Part shown: one piece after another, positions 1 to 6,471 of the stretch
Numbering within the stretch: position 1 is the stretch's first letter
How the letters are laid out: every line of letters begins with the position of its first letter
DNA from: JBFXAM01 sp050184295
Lineage (GTDB): Bacteria > Planctomycetota > Phycisphaerae > UBA1845 > Fen-1342
Direction of reading: 5' to 3'
Length of the DNA: 16,177 bases
Assembly (NCBI GenBank): GCA_050184295.1
Contig: JBFXAM010000101.1
Span: 1 to 16,177 of the forward strand
The notes under the pieces: generated by a model
What the model was told of the DNA's origin: nothing
Seen by the model: the letters and a program-made list of their open reading frames with translations, nothing else
Database searches by the model: none
Program-made: the position numbers and the translations under genes

Positions 1-99
1 GACCGCGGCGCCCTGGCCATGGCCACGCTCATCAGCTACCGCCTCAACGACGACTGGAACACCTTCTGGGCCACCAACCCCCTCCGCCGGGCCGCATAA
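1..99 (+). CDS. C-terminal end of an unrecognised protein (5' truncated by the window edge)
   Basis: Reading frame 1 is open from the first base and ends at TAA (97-99), giving 32 residues that finish ISYRLNDDWNTFWATNPLRR-AA. The tail is rich in aromatic and charged residues and reads like genuine protein. It is too short to assign to a family. It lies 132 bases upstream of the pyruvate dehydrogenase gene, with a candidate promoter between them, so it is probably a separate transcription unit. No clear terminator with a T-tract follows; a perfect 10-bp GC palindrome (GGCCGCGGCC, 131-140) is present. Confidence 0.45.
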   Translation, partial: DRGALAMATLISYRLNDDWNTFWATNPLRRAA

Positions 100-151
100 T
101 TGCAACCCGGAGCGGGATGCACCCCCCCGGGGCCGCGGCCGGCTTCGCCCG

Positions 152-180
152 TTGGCGATGGCTGACTCGTCCGATACGAT
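152..180 (+). promoter_or_regulatory. Candidate sigma-70-type promoter for the pdhA gene
   Basis: TTGGCG (152-157) and TACGAT (175-180) each match the -35 and -10 consensus at four of six positions and are separated by an ideal 17 bases. They lie about 50 bases ahead of the GTG start at 232. A GGGAGA ribosome-binding sequence (221-226) sits five bases before that start. This is pattern matching only; Planctomycetota promoters are poorly described. Confidence 0.35.
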
Positions 181-231
181 AGCCTTTCCGGAACGGAACG
201 GACTCGACAGCCATCAGAACGGGAGACGGGC

Positions 232-1353
232 GTGCCACGCACTCGCATCGAACTCGCCAACAAGATCGAGTGGCTTCAGGTGCTGCGCGAGGACGGGCAG
301 CTCGACGCCGCCCTCGAGCCGAAGGTTCCCGACAACGACCTGCGCAAGCTGTACAAGACGATGCTCCAGAGCCGCCTGCTCGACGAGCGCTGTCTGCACC
401 TCCAGCGCCAAGGCCGCATCGGCACCTACGGCCCGACCAAGGGACAGGAGGCGATTCCGCTCGGCGCCGCATACTGCCTGAAAAAGGACGACTGGTTCAT
501 CCCCTCGTATCGCGAGACCGCGGGTTATCTCTGGCGCGGCTGGCCGATGGACATGTTCATGCTCTGGTGGGGCGGTCACGAAGCCGGCTCGATGATACCG
601 CCGGAAGTCAACGACACGCCGATCTGCGTGCCCGTCGGCTCGCAGTGCCAATACGCCGCCGGGGTCGCGTGGGGCTGCAAGCTGCGGAAGGACCAGACGG
701 TCGCGATCGGCTTCGTCGGCGACGGCGGAACGTCGCAAGGCGATTTTCACGAAGGGCTGAATTTCGCCGCCGTCTACAACGCCCCGCTCGTCATGATCGT
801 TCAGAACAACCACTGGGCGATCTCGGTCCCGCGCGAAAAGCAGACCAGGTCGCAAACCATCGCGCAGAAGGCGATCGCCTATGGCATCGACGGCATTCAG
901 CTCGACGGCAACGACATCCTCAGCGTGATCGCCGGCGTGCGCGAAGCCGTGGAGAAAGCCCGCAACGGCGGCGGCCCGACGCTGATCGAGGCCGTCACCT
1001 ATCGCCTCGCGATGCACACCACCGCCGACGATCCCAAAAAGTACCGCACCGAGGAGCAGGTGAAGCCGTGGGAGGCGAAGGATCCGCTGCCGCGCTTCCG
1101 CGACTATCTCCGCAAGAAGAAGCTCCTCGACGAGAAGATGGAGGCGCTGTTTCAGGAAGAGATCCGCAAGGAGCTCGACGCGGCGACTGCCTCCTATGAG
1201 CGCTACCAAACCGACCCCTACGCGCTGTTCCAGCACATGTACGCCAAGCCGACGCCCGAGCTGCTGCGCCAGTGGGAAGAATGCAAGATTGCGCGTGGCG
1301 ACGCGGCAAAGCCGGAACCCGAGCCCGAGGTGAGCCGGGCGGGAACCCGCTGA
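232..1353 (+). CDS. pdhA: Pyruvate dehydrogenase E1 component, alpha subunit
   Basis: This is the alpha subunit of the thiamine-diphosphate-dependent E1 that decarboxylates pyruvate and passes the acetyl group to the lipoyl E2 component, in the cytoplasm. The 373-residue product has the usual length for the heterotetrameric type. The ThDP/Mg motif is clear: GDGGTSQGDFHEGLNF begins at residue 163 and closes with NN at residues 192-193 (VQNNHWAIS). Other family landmarks are YGPTKGQEA and PSYRE near the N terminus and YRLAMHTTADDPKKYR near the phosphorylation-loop region. The start is GTG at 232, supported by GGGAGA at 221-226. The beta subunit usually lies directly downstream; here the Rhs block follows instead. 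A related branched-chain 2-oxoacid dehydrogenase E1 alpha is possible, but the overall pattern favours PdhA. Confidence 0.9.
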   Translation: MPRTRIELANKIEWLQVLREDGQLDAALEPKVPDNDLRKLYKTMLQSRLLDERCLHLQRQGRIGTYGPTKGQEAIPLGAAYCLKKDDWFIPSYRETAGYLWRGWPMDMFMLWWGGHEAGSMIPPEVNDTPICVPVGSQCQYAAGVAWGCKLRKDQTVAIGFVGDGGTSQGDFHEGLNFAAVYNAPLVMIVQNNHWAISVPREKQTRSQTIAQKAIAYGIDGIQLDGNDILSVIAGVREAVEKARNGGGPTLIEAVTYRLAMHTTADDPKKYRTEEQVKPWEAKDPLPRFRDYLRKKKLLDEKMEALFQEEIRKELDAATASYERYQTDPYALFQHMYAKPTPELLRQWEECKIARGDAAKPEPEPEVSRAGTR

Positions 1354-1592
1354 GAGTGCCAAAACGCGAAGACTGCCGGGCCGGCCGCCGGGCATCGCTA
1401 CGACCAACATGGCAACCCGCGCCGGGCGGGATCCGTCGGCGACGTGCGCGGCGACAGGGCGGCGATTAGTCTCGACAGCGGTCCGTGCGTGCCGGTGCTT
1501 ACGTCGATCAATGACGATCCGCCGTGCGCGGGCTACAGCGCGGCACGCCGGGGCGGCAATCATCCGATTGGCGACGACTCGCAGGCAAATGC
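1354..1592. other. No recognisable gene; possible YD-repeat remnant
   Basis: This stretch between pdhA and the first minisatellite holds no gene I can support. The frame that later carries the Rhs fragment is already open from 1354, immediately after the pdhA stop. Around 1396-1425 it encodes RYDQHGNPRRAG, which fits the YD-repeat consensus (YDxxGN). That could be the eroded end of an Rhs gene or chance. Confidence 0.3.
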
Positions 1593-3258
1593 CCGCGCCA
1601 CCCGCCCCACGCGCGCCACCCGGCGCACGCGCGCCACTCGCCCCACGCGCGCCACTCGCCCCATCCGCGACGGCGTGACGAACAACCTCGACTTCCTTGT
1701 GCAGAACGTCGTGTCGAACATGCCCGGCGTGACATTCCATCGGGACGCGGAGAACCGTCTCGCCGGCTGCGGGCCGAGCGCGACGCCGCCGGTGGACGAC
1801 CAGCGGGCAGCGTACGTGTACGATCACCTGGGCCGGCGAGTGGAGAAGCTGGTGGAGGTTCGCACGGCGGCGCCGCCTTCGGAGGCGTGGGCGATCGTCG
1901 GGCGGACGCGGTTCGTGCATGACGGGTGGAACGTGATCGAGCAGATGCAGGTTGCCGGCAACGACGAGATCGTCGCGGTGACGCGGCGATACACCTGGGG
2001 CCTTGACCTCGCCGGCATGAGTGGCGCCGGCTCCCAGCCGGTCTCCGGCCCGGAGGGCGCCGGTGCAGGTGGTGCTCAAGGTCTGGGTGGTATGGATGGT
2101 ATGAGTGGTACAGATGGTATGGGTGGTACGGGCGCCGGCCTCAGTAGCACCGGCTTCCAGCCGGTCGCCGGCCTGCACGCCGCCGGCGGCATCGGCGGGC
2201 TGCTCGCCGTTCACGATGAAACGGTCGAATCGGGCGAGGATTATGTCTACCTCTACGACGCGAACGGCAACGTCGGCCAGATCGTCGCTATTGAAGACGG
2301 CTACGGCGACGCGACGGACGACGAATGGCACACGGACCGCCTCGTCGCGCGTTACGAATACGACGCCTACGGCCGCATCACCGGTCCCGACACGGACGAC
2401 GACGGCGACTGGCGCGACGACGCCGGATCGTACGCGACCACGAATGTCATGCGCTTCAGCACCAAGCCTTGGGATGACGAGTTGGGTTGGGGGAACTGGG
2501 GGGAACGACTGTATGAGCCGCGGATCGGACGGTGGGTCAGCCGGGATGCCATCGAGGAACGGGGTGGCTACTGCTTGTACGCTTATGTGCACAACGCGCC
2601 GTCATCTCGCCATGATGCAGTCGGTCGCTGCGATAGTTGCACCGTGAAACTCGTGCAATCTGGCGATTTAAGGCCGTGGGAATCTGTTCCGAAGAGTCTG
2701 ATCTTCGGCGGCAACGTTCACGTCTTCCTGCATTTTGCGAGTCCGTGTGGTGCCTGTCGTCAGGGTGAAGCGCACTGGGGAAGTGAGCGGGGCCATGGCG
2801 CGGGCCGCCTGTATCCGTTCGGTGGAATGGATTGCGATGGCGACGGTAGATTTGAACAGCAACTCCACGCAAAGGGTTGGGGTGGATCGGTTACAGTGCT
2901 TCAGCCGGTCCTGACAATTCATCGGGATTCGAAGTTGAACGGATGCGACTTATGCTCGTGCATTCGTGACATGATGGATGCCGTGTTTCATCAGGACTAT
3001 GAAGTCGACAGCGTGAACTGCCGTTCCGGTGCAGTGTGGGCTTTGGAACAGTGTGGAGTAAGCGTTCCTGACAGCGTGACACAGAGCTGGAAGGGTTCTG
3101 GCAATTGCAGCAAGCTGACGGTTGCAAGTGGGGGCGGTAACCCGTTGGATTACGGGTGCATGCCCACTGGTCGCGTACAATTGGGTGGCCGAAGCTCACG
3201 TGTCGTGCCAGTTCCATCCGTTCAATCGCCATTGCCGCCATTTGAAGAAGTGGAATAG
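1444..3258 (+). CDS. Rhs/YD-repeat fragment A: 3' core plus cysteine-rich C-terminal tip
   Basis: This is the 3' part of an Rhs-family gene, a polymorphic toxin or surface-protein family with a conserved core and variable tips. The frame is open from 1354 and GTG at 1444 is the first plausible start, but no ribosome-binding site is visible. Homology begins only near 1668, with a degenerate dockerin hand (DGVTNNLDFLV) followed by HRDAENRL, YVYDHLGRRVEK, YTWGLDLAGM, YLYDANGNVGQI and YEYDAYGRI. The core closes with LYEPRIGRWVSRDAIEERGG and HDAVG (D at 2614-2616); the usual DPxG prolines are missing. The tip (about 2626-3255, 210 residues) is AT-richer and cysteine-rich, starting CDSCTV. It contains GRLYPFGG and NCRSGAVWALEQCGV (Cys526), recalling NlpC/P60-like or LRAT-like hydrolases; this is inference. 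A small membrane protein gene follows. It is probably an orphan tip module and may not be translated. Confidence 0.6.
   Translation: MRGDRAAISLDSGPCVPVLTSINDDPPCAGYSAARRGGNHPIGDDSQANARATRPTRATRRTRATRPTRATRPIRDGVTNNLDFLVQNVVSNMPGVTFHRDAENRLAGCGPSATPPVDDQRAAYVYDHLGRRVEKLVEVRTAAPPSEAWAIVGRTRFVHDGWNVIEQMQVAGNDEIVAVTRRYTWGLDLAGMSGAGSQPVSGPEGAGAGGAQGLGGMDGMSGTDGMGGTGAGLSSTGFQPVAGLHAAGGIGGLLAVHDETVESGEDYVYLYDANGNVGQIVAIEDGYGDATDDEWHTDRLVARYEYDAYGRITGPDTDDDGDWRDDAGSYATTNVMRFSTKPWDDELGWGNWGERLYEPRIGRWVSRDAIEERGGYCLYAYVHNAPSSRHDAVGRCDSCTVKLVQSGDLRPWESVPKSLIFGGNVHVFLHFASPCGACRQGEAHWGSERGHGAGRLYPFGGMDCDGDGRFEQQLHAKGWGGSVTVLQPVLTIHRDSKLNGCDLCSCIRDMMDAVFHQDYEVDSVNCRSGAVWALEQCGVSVPDSVTQSWKGSGNCSKLTVASGGGNPLDYGCMPTGRVQLGGRSSRVVPVPSVQSPLPPFEEVE
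1593..1664. repeat. 18-nt tandem repeat (minisatellite), four units
   Basis: Four consecutive 18-base units (1593-1610, 1611-1628, 1629-1646, 1647-1664) vary around GCGCGCCACTCGCCCCAC. In the Rhs frame they read as a RATRPT hexapeptide repeat, which looks like translated repeat DNA rather than a domain. The repeat ends within a few bases of where recognisable Rhs/dockerin homology begins, so it marks the left border of the Rhs block. Confidence 0.85.
2027..2041. repeat. Short palindromic element, copy 1
   Basis: CCGGC (2027-2031), a five-base loop and GCCGG (2037-2041) form a hairpin in the DNA that encodes the variable linker of Rhs fragment A. The translated stretch reads GSQPVSG. It closely resembles the second copy at 2149-2165. 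Confidence 0.5.
2086..2130. repeat. GGT/ATG-rich low-complexity tract inside Rhs fragment A
   Basis: The DNA alternates GGTATGGATGGTATG and close variants such as GGTACAGATGGTATG, encoding a Gly-Met-Asp/Ser/Thr linker (GGMDGMSGTDGMGGTG). It lies between YTWGLDLAGM and AGGIGGLL, exactly where Rhs fragment B has only a few residues. It therefore looks like expanded repeat DNA tolerated in a loop. Confidence 0.6.
2149..2165. repeat. Short palindromic element, copy 2 (encodes STGFQPV)
   Basis: ACCGGC (2149-2154) and GCCGGT (2160-2165) are perfect reverse complements around the five-base loop TTCCA. In frame the element encodes the motif STGFQPV. I recall similar STGFQPV-type strings scattered through planctomycete proteins, where they reflect a dispersed palindromic DNA repeat; that link is from memory. 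Confidence 0.55.
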
Positions 3259-3425
3259 CACATGTGTAGCTCCGGTCCCAGCTCTGATGATTCATCACCC
3301 GCTGGCACCGCGTTTGCCGTGTGTGCGCATACGAAGCGCCGTCGAATAGACGACAATACTACAGCTGGCGCCTGCATGTGGATGTTGCGCGTTTAGGAGG
3401 CCGCGTCCCAAACGGAGGAAATGCC

Positions 3426-3821
3426 ATGAGCAAGCCGTGTCGCCGCGCGCGCTGCAGCACCCTACGTGTGCTCATGTGGTGCGGGTCGGCAGCGTCGGTT
3501 ATGCTAGTCGGCCTTCTGACTGCAAGCTGTCGCGGGCCAATGGCGTATCGAGATGAGCGAGGCCGAGTCCTGTGGGCGCTCGGAGGGGGCGGTCTGTTCA
3601 TTGCCGAGCTTCCCAAAGCAGTTGAACCACTGAAGCCGGGTCTCACCTTTGGCGAGTATGATAATATGGCTCCCTGGATAAGCATATACTTCAGCCCAGA
3701 TCCGGGCGGACCAATACCGCACATTATCTACTTGGATGCAATTACGCTCATTGCAGTTACATTGACCCTGCTTCTCTACTGGCTCCAACGAAGGGAGCGT
3801 GCGTATCGAAAGAGGGCTTAG
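3426..3821 (+). CDS. Small membrane-anchored protein after Rhs tip A (candidate immunity protein)
   Basis: The start at ATG 3426 is set by a strong GGAGG (3414-3418) seven bases upstream. The 131-residue product has a basic N terminus and a hydrophobic segment at about residues 14-34 ending in a lipobox-like TASC (Cys35). An extracytoplasmic part of about 65 residues follows, then a second hydrophobic segment (about 101-120, YLDAITLIAVTLTLLLYWL) and a strongly basic tail. It directly follows the unique tip of Rhs fragment A and shares its lower GC, the position where Rhs immunity genes normally sit. The architecture also resembles a small membrane protein type I recall as common in planctomycetes, with a short exported domain, a C-terminal helix and an arginine tail. 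It could therefore be an ordinary host gene. I recognise no named family. Confidence 0.65.
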   Translation: MSKPCRRARCSTLRVLMWCGSAASVMLVGLLTASCRGPMAYRDERGRVLWALGGGGLFIAELPKAVEPLKPGLTFGEYDNMAPWISIYFSPDPGGPIPHIIYLDAITLIAVTLTLLLYWLQRRERAYRKRA

Positions 3822-3858
3822 CGGGGGGTCGTGGAGATAGCCGGCGTATGCGCAGGAT

Positions 3859-5451
3859 TTGTCTTATGACGCCGACGGAAACCTGGCGCAGGTTCGCAGC
3901 TACGGCGACGCGAACTGCGACGGCGCGGTGAACAACTTCGACGTGGACGCGTTCGTGCTGGCCGTCGCCGATGCGGAGGAATACGAGACCGAATACCCGA
4001 CCTGCGATATCCTGAACTGCGACATGAACGGCGACGGGCTGGTGAACAACTTCGATCTCGATCCGTTCGTCGGCGTCCTGACCGCGCCCGGGATCGGGCC
4101 GGTCGTGCTGATGAACTTCGCGTGGGACGCGGAGAACCGCCTCGTCGCGGTCTGGCCGGCGACGCCGCTGGTCGCGAGCGTGTCGAAGAAGTGGCTGTAC
4201 GACTATGATTACCTGGGTAGGCGGGTGCGCATGCGACGGGTGACGCTGATCGACGACGACCCCGTGACGTGGGGAACGACGGCCGACATCGATCGGCGGT
4301 TCGTCTACGACGGCTGGCTCTTGCTCGAAGAGCTGGACGGACTGAGCAGCAACGCCATCCTGCGGCAATACACCTGGGGGCTCGACCTCGCCGGAATGAA
4401 CGGCTCAATCAACGATCGAACGTCAGCCGGCGGCATCGGCGGCCTGCTTGGGATGTACGATACCCAGGGCACCACCACGGGCGAGAACCCGACCGCCGAT
4501 GACAAATCCTACTACTACTGCTACGACGCGAACGGCAACGTCGGCCAGGTGATCGACCTCGCCGGCACGGGCGCCGGCGGCGCGACGCTCGTCATCGCCG
4601 TCCAGTACGAATACGACCCCTACGGCAACCGCATCAACATCCCCGGCGGCGGAGAACTCGACCAGCCGTTCCGGTTCAGTACGAAGTACTTCGACGTTCA
4701 CACGGCGATGTACTACTACGGACGCCGGTACTATTTTCCGGGATTGGGTAGATGGGGGAACAGGGATCCGATTCAGGAATTCGACGATCCGGCGCTTTAT
4801 CGTAGTTGTGCCAACGCAATTACTACGCGATACGACACTCTCGGGCTTGAATCGGACGTGCCGAACGCACGGATACCAGTCATTGCACTTGATGGGCCCC
4901 TCGCCATCGGGCCATTCGGGAAGTATAACTCGAATCCTGACTGCTGCGATCGCTGCACCGTCGAGTTCTTCGCACGTCCGGTGTTGGGCATCGCCAACTA
5001 CGATAATCCAGCGGATCAGTCGTTCGTGCATTACTCAGCACTAGTGTATCGCCGTGGTTGTTGTGCTGGGCGACACGAGCCGCACGATCGCCTTGGGCAT
5101 CTCTTGACTTGGGGGCCCCGCGTGCTACTTGAGCGGGGCATCGGACGAACACACCTCGGGCCCACGGATTCCCCGATTTCGCCGAGCGACCGGAGCCTTG
5201 GTGCGCTTGATGTGCCATGTTGCATCGCGAATTGCCTGATCGCAAACCGCCAACGAACATACAATACTCGCTATATTGCAACCGGGCCCAATGCAACATC
5301 AGCGATTGAGGATGTACTTCACGATTGCGGGATGAGCATTGGCTTTCATCTGACAGATGGGAGAACGCCCACCGGGGGCGGGATCGACCCCGGCTCGTCG
5401 GATGCAGATAGCGAGAACTACCTGAAGCACTGCATGGGTTACTCGAATTAG
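3859..5451 (+). CDS. Rhs/YD-repeat fragment B: 3' core with inserted dockerin-like pair plus C-terminal tip
   Basis: This second Rhs 3' fragment is open from 3841, just after an in-frame TAG (3838-3840), and begins AYAQDLSYDADGNL, mid-repeat. TTG at 3859 is the only near start and no ribosome-binding site is visible, so expression is doubtful. Residues 16-75 form a dockerin-like pair inserted into the YD repeat. The core then resumes with WDAENRLV and continues YDYDYLGRRVRM, YTWGLDLAGM, AGGIGGLLGMYD, YEYDPYGNR and YYYGRRYYFPGLGRWGNRDPI, ending at YDTLGL (about 4831-4848). The tip (about 4849-5448, 200 residues) is AT-richer, starts with CCDRCTV (Cys362), and contains HDRLGHLLTWG and GPNATSAIEDVLHDCGMS (Asn478). 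It resembles tip A, but the candidate catalytic cysteine is replaced. A small membrane zinc-ribbon gene follows. Confidence 0.6.
   Translation: MSYDADGNLAQVRSYGDANCDGAVNNFDVDAFVLAVADAEEYETEYPTCDILNCDMNGDGLVNNFDLDPFVGVLTAPGIGPVVLMNFAWDAENRLVAVWPATPLVASVSKKWLYDYDYLGRRVRMRRVTLIDDDPVTWGTTADIDRRFVYDGWLLLEELDGLSSNAILRQYTWGLDLAGMNGSINDRTSAGGIGGLLGMYDTQGTTTGENPTADDKSYYYCYDANGNVGQVIDLAGTGAGGATLVIAVQYEYDPYGNRINIPGGGELDQPFRFSTKYFDVHTAMYYYGRRYYFPGLGRWGNRDPIQEFDDPALYRSCANAITTRYDTLGLESDVPNARIPVIALDGPLAIGPFGKYNSNPDCCDRCTVEFFARPVLGIANYDNPADQSFVHYSALVYRRGCCAGRHEPHDRLGHLLTWGPRVLLERGIGRTHLGPTDSPISPSDRSLGALDVPCCIANCLIANRQRTYNTRYIATGPNATSAIEDVLHDCGMSIGFHLTDGRTPTGGGIDPGSSDADSENYLKHCMGYSN
3904..4089 (+). other. Dockerin-like EF-hand pair embedded in the Rhs core of fragment B
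   Basis: Two calcium-loop-like segments, GDANCDGAVNNFDVDAFV and DMNGDGLVNNFDLDPFV, are separated by a linker containing YPTCDILNC. Both carry the D-x-N/D-x-D-G-x-V-NNFD pattern of planctomycete dockerin-like pairs. The insert lies between SYDADGNL and FAWDAENRLV, two pieces of a normally continuous YD repeat. Confidence 0.8.
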
Positions 5452-5481
5452 GTAGACGCGGTCACAGATCGTGAAGCTACA

Positions 5482-5721
5482 GTGAAACGATGTCCCGTAT
5501 GCTGCAAGTGGACAGACGAGCGATGGCGCTTGTGTGAGTGCGGTTACGATTGGAATGTGCCCATTCTCTCTGGCGCTCAGCTCAGACAATTGCGACGCGA
5601 TATCAAACGTCGTCGGGAGGCACCGCCTGCGCCGAGCACGGGAACGCTCATAGCGTGTTTCGTAATGCTGCTCGGCCTACTGATAGGCGGAGCGCACGTC
5701 CTGCTGTTCTTGACAAAGTAG
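5482..5721 (+). CDS. Small zinc-ribbon protein with C-terminal membrane helix (after Rhs tip B)
   Basis: The 79-residue product starts at GTG 5482, 30 bases after the Rhs fragment B stop; no strong ribosome-binding site is visible. The N terminus has CPVC-C (Cys4, Cys7, Cys8) and CECGYD (Cys18, Cys20), which could bind zinc as a short ribbon. A basic, helical stretch (about 31-47) and a proline linker lead to a single hydrophobic helix (about 54-77). The gene has the low GC of the adjoining Rhs tip and occupies the classical immunity position. CPxC plus CGYD also resembles the short zinc ribbons at the ends of many planctomycete membrane proteins, so a general host role is equally possible. 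Function unknown. Confidence 0.6.
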   Translation: MKRCPVCCKWTDERWRLCECGYDWNVPILSGAQLRQLRRDIKRRREAPPAPSTGTLIACFVMLLGLLIGGAHVLLFLTK

Positions 5722-5779
5722 AGCTTCGCGTACGCGCAGCATGTCTCTGCCTATTTGTAATTGCCACGGCACCGTGTGA

Positions 5780-6421
5780 CCCACGAGGGTCGAAGATGGC
5801 GCTCCAGCCAACGGTTATTCGAACGCGAGCACCGGCGAGCTCGGGAAAATCGAGTACAGCGACGACACGCCGGACGTGCTCTACGGCTACACGCGCGACG
5901 GGCTGCCGGAGACGATCGTCGACGCGGCGGGCACGCGCGTGCTGACGTATGACGCCGCGACGCGCGAGCCGATCGGCGAGAATCTGCCGAACGGGTTCTA
6001 TGGCGCGGATCGCGATATCGAGCGCGGGTATCACGCCGACGTGGTCGGGCGGATCACGACGCTGTCGATCGGCGAGGAATACGAGGCGGCGTATAATTAT
6101 GATGACGAGGTGAGTTCGAACGCGACCGGCCGGCTGAGCCGCGTGACGGGGCCGGGGCTGCCGGCGGGGTCGGGGGCGAGTCATGGGGCGTTCTATACTT
6201 TTGTGTCGAACAGCGACCTCGTGGACCAGGTTCGGTACAAGGTGGATGGCGGCGACGTGCGGGCGTGGGTCGCTCGGTCGTACGAGGCCGAACGCGACCT
6301 GGTGACGAGCGTCGAGAGCAACTTCGGCGACCTGACGACCTATACGACCGTCTCGAAATACGCGTATGGGAATGATGCGCGGGCCCTATGTCCGGGTCGT
6401 ACGATCGTGCCCGCGCACTGA
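5780..6421 (+). pseudogene. Rhs/YD-repeat fragment C: pre-core YD repeats, both ends missing
   Basis: The frame opens after TGA (5777-5779) and reads YD repeats from about 5795: GYSNASTGELGKIEYSDD, VLYGYTRDGLPETIVD, VLTYDAATREPIGE, RGYHADVVGRITTLS, YNYDDEVSSNATGRL and SKYAYGNDA. Homology stops near 6378, where a typical family member would continue LGRRT; the frame then runs through unrelated residues to TGA (6419-6421). GTG at 5876 is the first possible start, inside a repeat. The piece has no core end, no tip and no immunity-type gene. It corresponds to the part of an Rhs protein that should precede fragments A and B, yet it lies downstream of both. It is best read as a remnant. Confidence 0.65.
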
Positions 6422-6471
6422 CAAACCCGCCGATCCGTCCAGCGCCGCACAAACCGGCCCGCTCCACACCA

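Noticed and set aside
214..2592. A 792-codon minus-strand open frame opposite pdhA and Rhs fragment A
   Set aside because: It is antisense to two well-supported reading frames, rich in Arg/Val/Ala/Asp as expected from a GC-rich shadow frame, and has no recognisable domain.
3904..4089. Cellulosome assembly through the dockerin-like domain
   Set aside because: No cohesin, scaffoldin or glycoside hydrolase is visible, and such pairs are common in planctomycete secreted proteins without cellulosomes.
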